Assembly: GCF_004005485.1 (NCBI RefSeq)
Contig: NZ_RZUL01000002.1
Location: forward strand, 682,001 to 746,000
DNA from: Sphingobium algorifonticola
GTDB taxonomy: Bacteria > Pseudomonadota > Alphaproteobacteria > Sphingomonadales > Sphingomonadaceae
Direction of reading: 5' to 3'
Length of the DNA stretch: 64,000 nucleotides
Shown here: positions 37,567-46,787 of the stretch, in pieces
How positions within the stretch are numbered: position 1 is the stretch's first letter
Layout of the letters: each line of letters starts with the position of its first letter
Made by a program: the position numbers and the translations under genes
The notes under the pieces: model-generated
Told to the model about the DNA's origin: nothing
What the model saw: only the letters and a program-made list of their open reading frames with translations
The model's database searches: none

Positions 37567-38306
37567 TGCTGTTCCCCTCTTACCGCACACGTCGCTCCGC
37601 CCCGCTGACGGTTCAGTCCGTCTCGCGCAGCCATATCGGCAAGGTGCGCAGCGTGAACGAGGATCGCCTGCTCGATTGCGCTGACCGCACTCTGTGGGCG
37701 ATCGCCGATGGCATGGGCGGCCACCAGCTCGGCGACAGGGCCGCGACCATCGTTGTCCGCGCGCTGGCGCAGCTCGTCGGGGCGGAAGGCCCGTTCGATA
37801 GCGCCAGCATTGCCGCAGCCCTGGACAGCGCCAATGGCGAGATCGCGGCGCTGGCCCGTGACGCCGGGCATATCTGCGGTTCGACTGTCGCTGCCCTTCA
37901 TATCGCGGATCGGCGCTACACATTGTTCTGGGCGGGGGACAGCCGTGTCTACCGGCTGCGGGACCGGAAGCTCCAGCGGCTGACGCGCGATCACAGCGTC
38001 GTGCAGGAAATGACCGACGCGGGCCTGATCACCGAAGCGCAGGGGCGCAACCATCCCCAGGCCAACGTCATCACCCGGGCCATCGGCATCGATCGCGCGG
38101 TCCAGCTGGAAAGCGCAACCGGAAGCGTCCGGCCCGGCGATCTGTTTCTGCTATGCTCCGATGGCCTGTCTGCCCTGCTTTCCGACGACGTTCTGTGCGC
38201 GATGCTGGGAACGGGACTGGACGAGGCCGCCAGCCGTTTGCTGAACGCGGCGCTCGATAGCGGCGGACGCGACAATATCTCGCTGATCCTTGTCAGCCTG
38301 ACCTGA
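37563..38306 (+). CDS. PP2C-type Ser/Thr phosphatase (PppA-like)
   Basis: The 247-residue soluble phosphatase has metal-binding motifs SVNEDRLLD, AIADGMGGHQLGD, FWAGDSRVYRL, LCSDGLSALL and GGRDNISL. These provide the Asp residues needed for the two-metal site. Its ATG overlaps the FHA gene's stop (ATGATG context). It should reverse phosphorylation by the kinase three genes upstream, as PppA counters PpkA. It is the last gene of the cassette; the next gene is convergent 24 bp away, and no intrinsic terminator is visible between them. Confidence 0.94.
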   Translation: MMLFPSYRTRRSAPLTVQSVSRSHIGKVRSVNEDRLLDCADRTLWAIADGMGGHQLGDRAATIVVRALAQLVGAEGPFDSASIAAALDSANGEIAALARDAGHICGSTVAALHIADRRYTLFWAGDSRVYRLRDRKLQRLTRDHSVVQEMTDAGLITEAQGRNHPQANVITRAIGIDRAVQLESATGSVRPGDLFLLCSDGLSALLSDDVLCAMLGTGLDEAASRLLNAALDSGGRDNISLILVSLT

Positions 38307-38330
38307 CGAGCCACCGCTCTCTGCCAGGGC

Positions 38331-40811
38331 TCAGCGCGCCGGGTCGCACTGCGTCGTGGCGGTGGGTATGTCGGCTACCGTGACGTCTGAGATAGCGATG
38401 GTGGTGCCTGCCGATGCGTCGATGCGGAAGGGGGTGCTGACAGCGGTCATGTCCACCCCGACCGTTGCGAAGCAATGCAGCGGGACAGTCAACCGGGTCC
38501 ATTCCCCCGGTTTGGCTTGCGAAAGTGCGCGGGTGATGGGGACAGACCCCGTCTTGCCGTCGCTTGCCATCGCCAGCGTCACCGGACCAGCGGCCAGACG
38601 ATCGACGCGATATTCCACGACGATGCTGAGCAGGGCATTGCTTTCGCGAGACAAATCGATCGGCCGGGGCGGTGTGATGGCGACATGGCCGGTCTCCCCC
38701 TGCCACAGGAACGACCGGGCATCTTCCTGCGCGCGCCGATCAACGCCTGCCTGCCGGACGCCTTCAGCATCCATGGTCCAGCCGAAAGGCACCTTGCCCG
38801 TACCGTAGAAGACACCGGGTACGCTTTCGGCCATGCCGGCCGGCCGTGTTTCGTCGAGAAGACCGACCTTTCCCGGTGCGGCGTAGGACAGGCCATAGCC
38901 AAAGGCAAACAGGGGATCATAGTCGGGATCGTGCCGGTTCAGCACATATTGATCGGGGCGCCTGGGCCATGAAAAGCTGAGCTTGCCTTGAAAGTCATGA
39001 TGCACCGCGCCATCGGGGCGGGTGAACAGCACGTCTGCGATGCCGCCGCCCTCACTGCCCGGCAGAAAGGCCGCGACAAAGGCATCGGCCGCGTTCATTT
39101 CGGCATTGACCCATAGGGGCCGACCGGAAAGGAATACGGCGACGACCGGAATACCCGCCGCCTTCAACCGTTTGAGCATCGCAAGATCGGACTTGTCGCC
39201 CGGGCTGTACTCCAGATTGGGAATATCGCCCTTGAACTCGGCATAGGGCTTTTCGCCGAACACCAGGATCGCGGCATCGGGCCGCGCGGTAAAGCGGCCG
39301 TCCGGCGCGTAAGTCGCCGTGCCGCCAGCGGCCTGAACGGTTTGGGCGATGCCTTTCCAGATGGACGTCGCATTGGGAAAGATGTTGTTGGGCAGGTCCG
39401 CGCCCTGCCAGGTAATCGACCAGCCGCCCGCCTGCTGGCTGATGCTGTCGGCGGCCGATCCGGCAACCAGGATATTGGCGCTCGGCTTGAGCGGCAGCAC
39501 CCCTTCATTCTTGAGCAGGACGAGCGATTTGCGCACCGCCTCTCGGGCGATGTCCCGGTGGGCAGGCGACCCGATGACATCGAACTGCCCGGCAACCACT
39601 CGCGAAGATGGACGGCCGCGATCGAACGTGCCTGCCCGAACCTTCGCACGCAGGATACGGCGGACGGCGTCGTTCAGCCGGTCCGTGCCGATGGTGCCGT
39701 CCTTTGCCTGCCGCAGCGTGTTCTCGTACAGTTGCTTCCAGCCGGAACCGGAATACATGAACATGTCCATTCCGGCGTTGATGGCCTGCGGGCAATCTTC
39801 GTTGCTGCACCCTTCGACCTGGCCGTGACTGTTCCAGTCGCCGACCACGAAGCCGTCGAAGCCCATCCGTTCCTTGAGAACATCGGTCAGCAAGCTCTTG
39901 TTGCCGTTCATCTTCTTGCCGTTCCAGCTCGAAAAGCTCACCATCACCGACTGGGTGCCTGCCTCGATCGCCGCAGGATAGCCGCCAAGGTGAATGTCCC
40001 GCAGTACGGCTTCGGGCACGCGCGTATCGCCCTGATCCCGGCCGCCGGTGCCGCCATCGCCCAGGAAATGCTTGGTCGTCGCAATCAGATGTTTGGGGGC
40101 CAGAAAATCCTTCGTGCCGACTTTTCCCTGCACGCCTTCGATCATCGCACCGGCATAATCGCGCGCGATCGCGGGTTCTTCACCATAGCTTTCATAGGTG
40201 CGGCCCCAGCGATCATCCTGCACCACCGCAAGCGTTGGCGCAAATGTCCAGTCCAGCCCGGCGGCGGCCGTTTCGAGCGCAGTGACTTCGCCGATCTTGC
40301 GGATCAGGTCGCGGTCGCGCGCCGCGCCCAGCCCGATATTGTGCGGAAACAGCGTCGCGCCAACGATGTTGTTGTTGCCGTGGACCGAATCCGTACCCCA
40401 GATGATGGGGATTTTCGGGCGACCGTCGCTTCGCTGCATGGATGCATCGTAAAAGGCGTCGGCAAGCTGGAGCCATTTCTCGGGCGGTGCGAAATCATCG
40501 TCATAAGGCCCGCTATTGCCACCGTTCAGGATCGAACCCAGCTTGTAGGTGACAATATCGTCCGGCTTGATGGAAGCGATATCGACCTGGATGAGCTGGC
40601 CCACCTTGTCCTCGATGGACATGGCCCGCAGCAGCGCCGTTACGCGCCGTTCGACAGCGGGGTCCCGTTTCGGCTGGGCGTTGACGCGCGGCCACAGGGC
40701 GGGATTGGCGACCGGCGAGAGCGATTGGGGCTGGGAGGGGGATTGCGCAGGCGCGCTCGTCCCCGCCGCCGCCGTGGCGATCGCAAGGGCGAGAGGCAGA
40801 TATCGATTCAT
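38331..40811 (-). CDS. GH3 exo-beta-glucosidase, ExoP-like
   Basis: The 826-residue protein has a signal peptide (MNRYLPLALAIATAAAGTSA, to about residue 22). The GH3 TIM-barrel domain (about 50-390) carries the WGTDSVHGNNN and KHFLGDGGT substrate-site motifs and nucleophile Asp in VVGDWNSHGQ. An alpha/beta sandwich follows (about 410-620: SLVLLKNEGVLPLK), then a C-terminal beta-sandwich of about 170 residues typical of marine-type ExoP 1,3/1,4-beta-glucosidases. It is predicted to release glucose from beta-glucan oligomers in the periplasm. It is the last gene of GH3-MFS-GH3, 13 bp after the transporter. Confidence 0.93.
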   Translation of the reverse strand: MNRYLPLALAIATAAAGTSAPAQSPSQPQSLSPVANPALWPRVNAQPKRDPAVERRVTALLRAMSIEDKVGQLIQVDIASIKPDDIVTYKLGSILNGGNSGPYDDDFAPPEKWLQLADAFYDASMQRSDGRPKIPIIWGTDSVHGNNNIVGATLFPHNIGLGAARDRDLIRKIGEVTALETAAAGLDWTFAPTLAVVQDDRWGRTYESYGEEPAIARDYAGAMIEGVQGKVGTKDFLAPKHLIATTKHFLGDGGTGGRDQGDTRVPEAVLRDIHLGGYPAAIEAGTQSVMVSFSSWNGKKMNGNKSLLTDVLKERMGFDGFVVGDWNSHGQVEGCSNEDCPQAINAGMDMFMYSGSGWKQLYENTLRQAKDGTIGTDRLNDAVRRILRAKVRAGTFDRGRPSSRVVAGQFDVIGSPAHRDIAREAVRKSLVLLKNEGVLPLKPSANILVAGSAADSISQQAGGWSITWQGADLPNNIFPNATSIWKGIAQTVQAAGGTATYAPDGRFTARPDAAILVFGEKPYAEFKGDIPNLEYSPGDKSDLAMLKRLKAAGIPVVAVFLSGRPLWVNAEMNAADAFVAAFLPGSEGGGIADVLFTRPDGAVHHDFQGKLSFSWPRRPDQYVLNRHDPDYDPLFAFGYGLSYAAPGKVGLLDETRPAGMAESVPGVFYGTGKVPFGWTMDAEGVRQAGVDRRAQEDARSFLWQGETGHVAITPPRPIDLSRESNALLSIVVEYRVDRLAAGPVTLAMASDGKTGSVPITRALSQAKPGEWTRLTVPLHCFATVGVDMTAVSTPFRIDASAGTTIAISDVTVADIPTATTQCDPAR

Positions 40812-40824
40812 GACTATTCCCGGA

Positions 40825-42144
40825 TCAGCATGAGGGTTCGAGATCGGTAGCCTGCGTCGGCGCCGTGACAGGCCGCGTTGCGAACAATCCGAACAGGAGG
40901 ATGAGGAGATAGGCGAGCGCGGGGACGACAAGCGCCGCGCGCAGCGATGTGACATCCGACATCCACCCTGCAATCGGCGGCAGGATCGCGCCGCCGACGA
41001 TGGCCATGCAGATGACGCCCGATCCTTCCGCAGCGCGGGGGCCAAGCCCTTCGCACGCGAGCGAGAATATCGTGGGAAACATGATCGCGTTGAACAGGCC
41101 GACGGCAATCAGCGCCCAGCCCGAGAGCAAGCCCGACGTTCCGGCCGACACAGCGAGCAGCAGGATTGCGCCTGCCGCGACGCAGGCCAAGACTTTGCCG
41201 GGCGAAAACAGGCGCAGCGCGGCCGACCCCAGGAAACGGCCGACCATCGCGCCGCCCCAATACCATGCAACCAGCTTTCCGGCCGATTCCTGGTCAACGC
41301 CCAGCGTATCGGGCTGAATCAGATAGAGGACCAGCAGGCTGCCGATCGTCACTTCCGCACCGACATAAAGGAAGATGCCAAGCGTGCCGAACCCGAACCG
41401 GGGACGGCGCAACAGCCCGAACGCTGCGGCAAAATGCAGCTTTTCTACGCGCTGTTCCTTCAATTTGTTGCGCTGCGACCACACAGCCAGTGCCACCAGA
41501 AGCAGGGCCAGCGCGATGCCGATATAGGTCTGGACGACGACGCGTGTTTCGTCCGCAAGAAACGCCGCCCGCGCAACACCGGTCAGCGTCCAGGGATCGA
41601 CGGTTGCGAGGCTGCCGAGGATGAGGATCGCGCCGACGTAGGGAAACAGCGTCGTTCCCAGGGAATTGAAGGCCTGCGCGAAGGTCAGGCGGCTGGACGC
41701 GGTTTCGGGTCGGCCCAACATCGAAATCAGGGGGTTTGCAACCACCTGAACAATCGTGATGCCACTCGCCAGGACGAACAGCGCGCCTAGGAAAGCCGCA
41801 AACAGACCGGAAGCCGCCGCCGGCACGAACAGCAGGCATCCGGTCGCCATCGTCAACAGGCCGGCGACCGCGCTGCGCATGTAGCCGATGCGGTGGACGA
41901 TGGCCGAAGCGGGGATGGACATCAGAAAATAGGCGGCAAAAAATGCCGACTGAATAAGCAGCGCCTGACCGTTGCTGAGGGTGAAAAGGTCCTTCAGCTT
42001 GGGAATGAGGACATCGTTGAGGCTGGTGATGCCCCCGAAGACGAAGAACAGGGCAAAGACGAATATCGTCAGCCCGCTGCCAGCGGCCGCCGCTGCGGAC
42101 GGCTCCGCATTGGCGGAGGGGGGCGCAAGAGGTGCAAGGGCCAT
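40825..42144 (-). CDS. Sugar MFS transporter, FucP/GluP family
   Basis: The 439-residue carrier has about 12 helices. LTIFVFALFFVFGGITSLNDVLIPKLKDLF at the first helix and VVANPLISMLGRPETASSRLTFAQAFNSLGTTLFPY in helix 4-5 are hallmarks of the fucose/glucose/galactose:H+ symporter family. Its place between two GH3 enzymes suggests glucose or a short beta-glucoside as substrate. The start follows AAGGA by about 9 bases. It lies 24 bp after the upstream GH3 and 13 bp before the ExoP-like gene, so one transcript is likely. The substrate is inferred. Confidence 0.92.
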   Translation of the reverse strand: MALAPLAPPSANAEPSAAAAAGSGLTIFVFALFFVFGGITSLNDVLIPKLKDLFTLSNGQALLIQSAFFAAYFLMSIPASAIVHRIGYMRSAVAGLLTMATGCLLFVPAAASGLFAAFLGALFVLASGITIVQVVANPLISMLGRPETASSRLTFAQAFNSLGTTLFPYVGAILILGSLATVDPWTLTGVARAAFLADETRVVVQTYIGIALALLLVALAVWSQRNKLKEQRVEKLHFAAAFGLLRRPRFGFGTLGIFLYVGAEVTIGSLLVLYLIQPDTLGVDQESAGKLVAWYWGGAMVGRFLGSAALRLFSPGKVLACVAAGAILLLAVSAGTSGLLSGWALIAVGLFNAIMFPTIFSLACEGLGPRAAEGSGVICMAIVGGAILPPIAGWMSDVTSLRAALVVPALAYLLILLFGLFATRPVTAPTQATDLEPSC

Positions 42145-42168
42145 GGCTGCAATCCTTCCCTTGGCGGT

Positions 42169-44436
42169 TCAGGGCGCAACCGACAGCGCGTCGAGCGACG
42201 CGACGCCCGCGAGTGCGGTATCCCCGGCGAAACGGCCGATACGAATGCGATAGGTGCCCGCATCCCGTTTCCAACCATGCGCCTGTTCATCAAACCGGCC
42301 GATCACCCGCGGGTCGATGGTCAGCGTCACCCGGCGTTTTTCACCCGGCTGCAAATGCACTTTTTCGAATCCGGCCAGGCGAAAGGCCTTGGCCCCCGCC
42401 GCACTGGTCGCCTCGACGTAAACCTGGGGCACGTCCGCGCCTGCGCGCTGGCCGCTGTTGACGACGTCGAAGCCGACGACCAGATCACGGCCGCCACGGA
42501 TCGTCAGTCCGCTATAGGCAAAGCGGGTGTAGCTGAGGCCGTAGCCAAAGGGGAACAACGGCCTGTGGCCCCGTGCCGCATACCAGCGATAGCCGACATC
42601 GGCACCCTCGTCATAATCGACGGCGAAGGGGGCGACGCCGCCGCTCATGCCGTAGACGGTCTTGTCGCCGGATTCCCGGCGAGCCTCGGCGGCGTGCAGC
42701 TCCGCCAGGCCCGCCGGTTCCGGTCGCGGGGCCTGATCGGCACGCACCGGAAAGGTGATGGGCAGGCGACCGGACGGATCGACTGCCCCGAAGAGGATAT
42801 TGGCGATGGCTTCGCCGCCGCGCTGGCCGGGATACCAGGCCTGGACAATCGCGGGGACGCGATCGACCCAGGGCATCAGCACCGGCCCGCCACTTTCCAC
42901 GACGACCAGCGTCTTGCGATTGGCATCGACGACGGCGTCGATCAGCGCATCCTGATGATCGGGCAGGGCCATATCGTCGGGGTCCTGCGCTTCGGTGCGC
43001 CAGGCGAGGGCAAAGACTATCGCGAGATCAGCGGCGCGGGCGGCGGCGGCCGCCTTCGCAGGGTCGCTCCCGTCGACATAGGTCACCTGGGCATCGGGTG
43101 CGAGCGCCTGGATGGCCTTGAGCGGCGAAGAGGCATGCCATGTGATCCGCGCGAAAGACGCGGCCGCGCCCTTGGTCAGCGGGATTTCGACCGGCGCGCC
43201 ACCGACCGACCGGACCTGCGACGATCCGCCGCCGGACAACACGCCGACATCGGCATGGCCGCCAATCAGCACGATCCGGCGCGCGCTGCGGGCCAGCGGC
43301 AGCAGGCCGCCATCGTTCTTCAGCAGCACAATGCCTTCTTCCGCCGTCCGCTGGGCTATATTGGCGTTCGCGGCATAATCGATGGCCTGTGCAGTCTCGG
43401 GTGCCGGATTGTCCATAAGCCCGACGTCGATGATGCCGAAGACGATGCGCCGCACCATATCGTCGAGCCGTGCCATCGGAATCTGGCCCGCGTCGAGCGC
43501 CTCTGCGAACTTGCTGTCGAAAAACAGCGCGTCGTCCAGTTCCTGCCCGGAAGCCTGATCCAGGCCGTTGAGGGCCGCCTTGCGCGTGGAATGCACCGCG
43601 CCCCAGTCGGACATGACCCAGCCCTTGTACCCCCAATCTTTCTTCAGAACATCGTTCAGCAACCAGGCGTTCTCGCAGGCATAATCGCCGTTCACCTTGT
43701 TGTAGGCGCACATGACGGAGGCCGGGCGGCCCATTTCGATCGCGATCTGGAAGGCCAGAAGGTCACTTTCGCGCAGGGCCGCCTTGTCGATCCGGGCGTC
43801 GAGCACCGTGCGGCCGGTTTCCTGTGCGTTGAGCGCGAAATGCTTGATGGTCGAGACGATGTGATTGCTCTGCACACCGCGAATATGTGCGCCTGCCATC
43901 ACGCCCGCGAGCCAGGGGTCTTCGCCCAGATATTCGAAGTTGCGCCCTGCCCATGGATCACGCGTCAGGTTTACGCCGCCCGCCAGAAGGACGTTGAAGG
44001 TCTTTGCCCGCGCCTCCGCGCCGATCATGGCCCCGCCCTGATAGGCAAGGGCAGGATTGAAGGTGGCGGCCGTGGCAATGCTGGCGGGCAGGGCGGTCGC
44101 CACGTCGCCTTTGCGCTGTTCGACCTGGTTGGCCACGCCAAGGCTGGCGTCGCTCTCCCGCAGGGTAGGGATGCCGAGGCGCGGGACACCGGGTATGTGC
44201 CCTGCGGACGGGATCATGGCGATCGGCGGCACCGGCTTGGCAAGCGGAGGGAAATATCCGTGGATCAGGCGCAGCTTTTCTTCGCGCGTCATCGCCTTCA
44301 CCAGCGCGTCGGCGCGCTCTTCTGCGCTTTGCTGGCGCGGCGTGGCGGGTGCCGATGTCTGCGCCGTTGCCGTCGGCAGGGCGCAAAGGCCGACGATCAG
44401 GCCAGCCAGCAAAGAATGTCGCGCAACGGAGGCCAC
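42169..44436 (-). CDS. GH3 beta-glucosidase with Fn3-like C-terminal domain
   Basis: The 755-residue protein starts at GTG 44436 (AGGG 6 bases upstream). It has a signal peptide (MASVARHSLLAGLIVGLCAL to about residue 25). The GH3 N-domain (about 38-330) has GVNLTRDPWAGRNFEYLGEDP, KHFALNAQE and nucleophile Asp in GWVMSDWGAVHS. The C-domain is about 360-590 and a fibronectin-III-like domain (about 650-740) ends the protein. It is the first gene of the three-gene operon, with a LacI-type palindrome 17 bases upstream of its start. It probably cleaves cello- or laminari-oligosaccharides. Confidence 0.94.
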   Translation of the reverse strand: MASVARHSLLAGLIVGLCALPTATAQTSAPATPRQQSAEERADALVKAMTREEKLRLIHGYFPPLAKPVPPIAMIPSAGHIPGVPRLGIPTLRESDASLGVANQVEQRKGDVATALPASIATAATFNPALAYQGGAMIGAEARAKTFNVLLAGGVNLTRDPWAGRNFEYLGEDPWLAGVMAGAHIRGVQSNHIVSTIKHFALNAQETGRTVLDARIDKAALRESDLLAFQIAIEMGRPASVMCAYNKVNGDYACENAWLLNDVLKKDWGYKGWVMSDWGAVHSTRKAALNGLDQASGQELDDALFFDSKFAEALDAGQIPMARLDDMVRRIVFGIIDVGLMDNPAPETAQAIDYAANANIAQRTAEEGIVLLKNDGGLLPLARSARRIVLIGGHADVGVLSGGGSSQVRSVGGAPVEIPLTKGAAASFARITWHASSPLKAIQALAPDAQVTYVDGSDPAKAAAAARAADLAIVFALAWRTEAQDPDDMALPDHQDALIDAVVDANRKTLVVVESGGPVLMPWVDRVPAIVQAWYPGQRGGEAIANILFGAVDPSGRLPITFPVRADQAPRPEPAGLAELHAAEARRESGDKTVYGMSGGVAPFAVDYDEGADVGYRWYAARGHRPLFPFGYGLSYTRFAYSGLTIRGGRDLVVGFDVVNSGQRAGADVPQVYVEATSAAGAKAFRLAGFEKVHLQPGEKRRVTLTIDPRVIGRFDEQAHGWKRDAGTYRIRIGRFAGDTALAGVASLDALSVAP

Positions 44437-44452
44437 GAGTAACCCTAATTAT

Positions 44453-44464
44453 GTGAACGTTCTC
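44453..44464. promoter_or_regulatory. LacI-type operator upstream of the GH3-MFS-GH3 operon
   Basis: GTGAACGTTCTC contains the perfect 8-bp palindrome GAACGTTC (44455-44462). The same 12 bases occur at 55635-55646 before the TonB receptor, and an almost identical inverted copy is at 55653-55664. A CG-centred AACGTT core is typical of LacI-family operators. It is most likely bound by the regulator at 45710-46783. Confidence 0.8.
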
Positions 44465-44520
44465 ATTTGGCTAACATGGAGTTTTGCGGAACTCAAGCCA
44501 CTTCTCCCGTAATCGTCCGG

Positions 44521-45720
44521 TTATGCTGGCGGGGGTTGCGACCCTGCGAGCAGCACCGCCGCACCCGTTGCAAGCAGCGCAAGGACGGCAAACAGGGCGG
44601 GGAACCCCAAGGCGGGCACGAGGGAGAGCGTCAGCGATGGCATGAACAGCGACGGAAGGGTGTTGGTCAGATTGAAAATCCCCAGATCGCGTCCGCGCCG
44701 GTTGCCGTCCGGCAGAACACGCAATGTCTGCGCGCTGTGCAACGCGAGAAATATATTGGTCGCCAGACCGAACAGAACATAGCCCAGGATCGCGCCGGTG
44801 ACGCTGGACGCGAGGGCCATGACCGTCAGCCCGATCGCGGCCAACACCGCAGCGTAGCGCAACGGGGCGATCGGGCGGTTGCGCCGATCGGCCCATCGCC
44901 CGGCCAGCAGCGCGCATGGTGCCGCGAGGAACAGGACGACCGCCAGAATGCGCGCCGCGCTCGCGTCACCAAGGCCCGGATCGACGCTGCGAAACCACAG
45001 ATAGAGATATGCGAACAGGGCGGCTTCGGAAATCTGCACGAGGAACCGCGCGCACCACATGCGTGTCGTGCCGGTGCGTATCCCGGCGTGGTGCCACGGT
45101 CTGGTGTGCGCCTCCGTCTGCCCCTTGGTCTGTCCGCCTGTACCGGATTGGCCCAGAAGCAGCAGCGGCAGGATACATACTGCCGTGAAAGCGGCGACGA
45201 TGGCAAAGCGCGTCGGCGGGTCGGCAAGGCCCGGCACGGTCACGAGCGCGCCTGTCAGCGCCCCCGTCGCGGGCGCAAAGGCCAGCAGGCCGCCAAGTTG
45301 CCCCTTGAGACCATCCGGCACGCAATCCGCCGCCCATGCAGCCAGCGGCGCGATCATCATGTTCAGCCCGATCTGCCACGCGACCACCAGGAAGATGAGC
45401 GAAGCGAGGCCGCGCGCATGCGGAATGGCAAGCAACAGCAGTGCGGAAAGGAGCAGACCGGTGGCGACCCAGTTCCGCCGGTTGCGTGTGATGTCGCTCA
45501 GCCAGCCGAACAGGATATTGGCGACACTGGCGGCGCAAGCCCCGACAAATGTGATGGCGGCAAGCCAGTGCACTGACCGGTCGTCGGCCAGCCCATCGAC
45601 ATGGACTGGAAGAAGGATCGTGAGGAGCGGGGTATAGGCAATGCTGACGCCGGCCCATGCCAAGGCGTACAGCAACAGGAATCGGCGATCACTTGTGGGT
45701 GCGGCGCGATCAGGCGGCAT
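44521..45720 (-). CDS. MFS transporter, GPH/sugar-cation-like
   Basis: The 399-residue protein has about 12 helices. It has YALAWAGVSIAYTPLLTILLP at the first helix and FGWLSDITRNRRNWV in the conserved loop between helices 2 and 3, with similarity to transporters that accompany TonB receptors in glycoside loci. ATG 45720 overlaps the lacI stop region by 11 bp; earlier codons are TTG only. It is the last gene of the long minus-strand run from the TonB receptor. It is the second sugar-type carrier in the locus, so the two may take different oligomer lengths. Confidence 0.87.
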   Translation of the reverse strand: MPPDRAAPTSDRRFLLLYALAWAGVSIAYTPLLTILLPVHVDGLADDRSVHWLAAITFVGACAASVANILFGWLSDITRNRRNWVATGLLLSALLLLAIPHARGLASLIFLVVAWQIGLNMMIAPLAAWAADCVPDGLKGQLGGLLAFAPATGALTGALVTVPGLADPPTRFAIVAAFTAVCILPLLLLGQSGTGGQTKGQTEAHTRPWHHAGIRTGTTRMWCARFLVQISEAALFAYLYLWFRSVDPGLGDASAARILAVVLFLAAPCALLAGRWADRRNRPIAPLRYAAVLAAIGLTVMALASSVTGAILGYVLFGLATNIFLALHSAQTLRVLPDGNRRGRDLGIFNLTNTLPSLFMPSLTLSLVPALGFPALFAVLALLATGAAVLLAGSQPPPA

Positions 45721-46783
45721 GGACGGGGGGCGCTGTCGATGCGCGTTCGACAAGCCCCATCGGTATCACCACAGGCCCAGGCAAGGCGGCAGGATCGCGC
45801 TGCGACTGGATCAGCAGGCGAACCGCGGTGGCGGTGGTTTCGGCGATCGGCTGGTCCACCGCCGTCAGCGGTGGCGTGGTGAAGCGCACCAGCGGCGTGT
45901 TGTCGAAACTGACGAGAGAAAGATCGTACGGGATATCCAGACTGCGTTCGCGCGCCGCTTCGATCGTCGCCAACGCCATCTGGTCGTTGCTGGCGATGAT
46001 CGCGGTCGGCCGGTCGATTGGCGCAAGCAGGGCCTGTGCCGCGCGAAAGCCCGACGCATAGCTGAAATCCCCGGCTTGCAGCAGGCCGTCGCTGGCCGCA
46101 CCTGCATCGGCCATTTCGGCGCGCCAGCCATCGACGCGCCGACCGGCCAGCCGATATTCCTCCGGTCCCGAGATGAAGCCTATGCGGCGATGCCCCAGGT
46201 CGAGCAGGTGCCGGGTGGCAAGCCTGGCCGCGCCTTCGTCGTCCATCGACACGCGGATGCCATCGGCCGTGCCCCCGTGCTTGTCGTCCTGCGCCCCGAT
46301 CCGCGCATAGGGGACGTGATGGCGCGCCAATATCGCCAGAATATGCGGATTGTCGGAATGCGGGGGTGTCAGGATCGCGCCATCGGGTTGCAGCGCGGAC
46401 AAGGCCGCGCCCAGTTCCCGCGCGAGATGATCGGCATGCGTGTCGACGAGTTCGAAGATCAGGCGATAGCCATGCTCGGCGCATTCCAGCATGCCGCCCA
46501 GCAACATCTGGTCTACCCAGTCCGTACCTTGCCGCGCGCGCCAGTCGGCGATGGTGCGTTCCCGGTCGTTGAGGGCGAGGATCAGATAGGATCGCGATCC
46601 GCTCATCCGCTGCGCGGCGATGGACGGCACATAGCCCAAGCGATCGATCGACGCCTTTACCCGCTCGCGCATCTCCGGCCGGACATTGGGTTCGTCGTTG
46701 ATGACGCGGCTGACCGTTTGCAGCGAGACGCCCGCATCCGCCGCAACATGCTTTATGGTAACCGCCAGTCGCCGTCGCGCCAT
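45710..46783 (-). CDS. LacI-family transcriptional regulator
   Basis: The 357-residue protein has an N-terminal HTH (about 8-60: TIKHVAADAGVSLQTVSRVI NDEP with hinge helix PSIAAQRM). A periplasmic-binding-protein-like effector domain follows (DGAILTPPHSDN, LGHRRIGFISGP, TAIIASNDQMALATI). It sits inside the operon it probably controls, 4 bp after the GH16 gene. The GAACGTTC palindromes at 44453 and 55635-55664 are its likely sites. The effector is presumably a glucan-derived sugar. It probably acts as a repressor, as most LacI proteins do. Confidence 0.94.
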   Translation of the reverse strand: MARRRLAVTIKHVAADAGVSLQTVSRVINDEPNVRPEMRERVKASIDRLGYVPSIAAQRMSGSRSYLILALNDRERTIADWRARQGTDWVDQMLLGGMLECAEHGYRLIFELVDTHADHLARELGAALSALQPDGAILTPPHSDNPHILAILARHHVPYARIGAQDDKHGGTADGIRVSMDDEGAARLATRHLLDLGHRRIGFISGPEEYRLAGRRVDGWRAEMADAGAASDGLLQAGDFSYASGFRAAQALLAPIDRPTAIIASNDQMALATIEAARERSLDIPYDLSLVSFDNTPLVRFTTPPLTAVDQPIAETTATAVRLLIQSQRDPAALPGPVVIPMGLVERASTAPPVHAA

Positions 46784-46787
46784 CGTT

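Noticed and set aside
32450-38306. A complete type VI secretion system
   Set aside because: Only regulatory-type genes (kinase, FHA, PP2C) are present. No sheath, baseplate, Hcp, VgrG or ClpV gene occurs anywhere in the window.
41893-44442. 849-codon plus-strand frame opposite the GH3 gene
   Set aside because: The minus strand encodes a complete GH3 with signal peptide and catalytic Asp, so the plus frame is a shadow.
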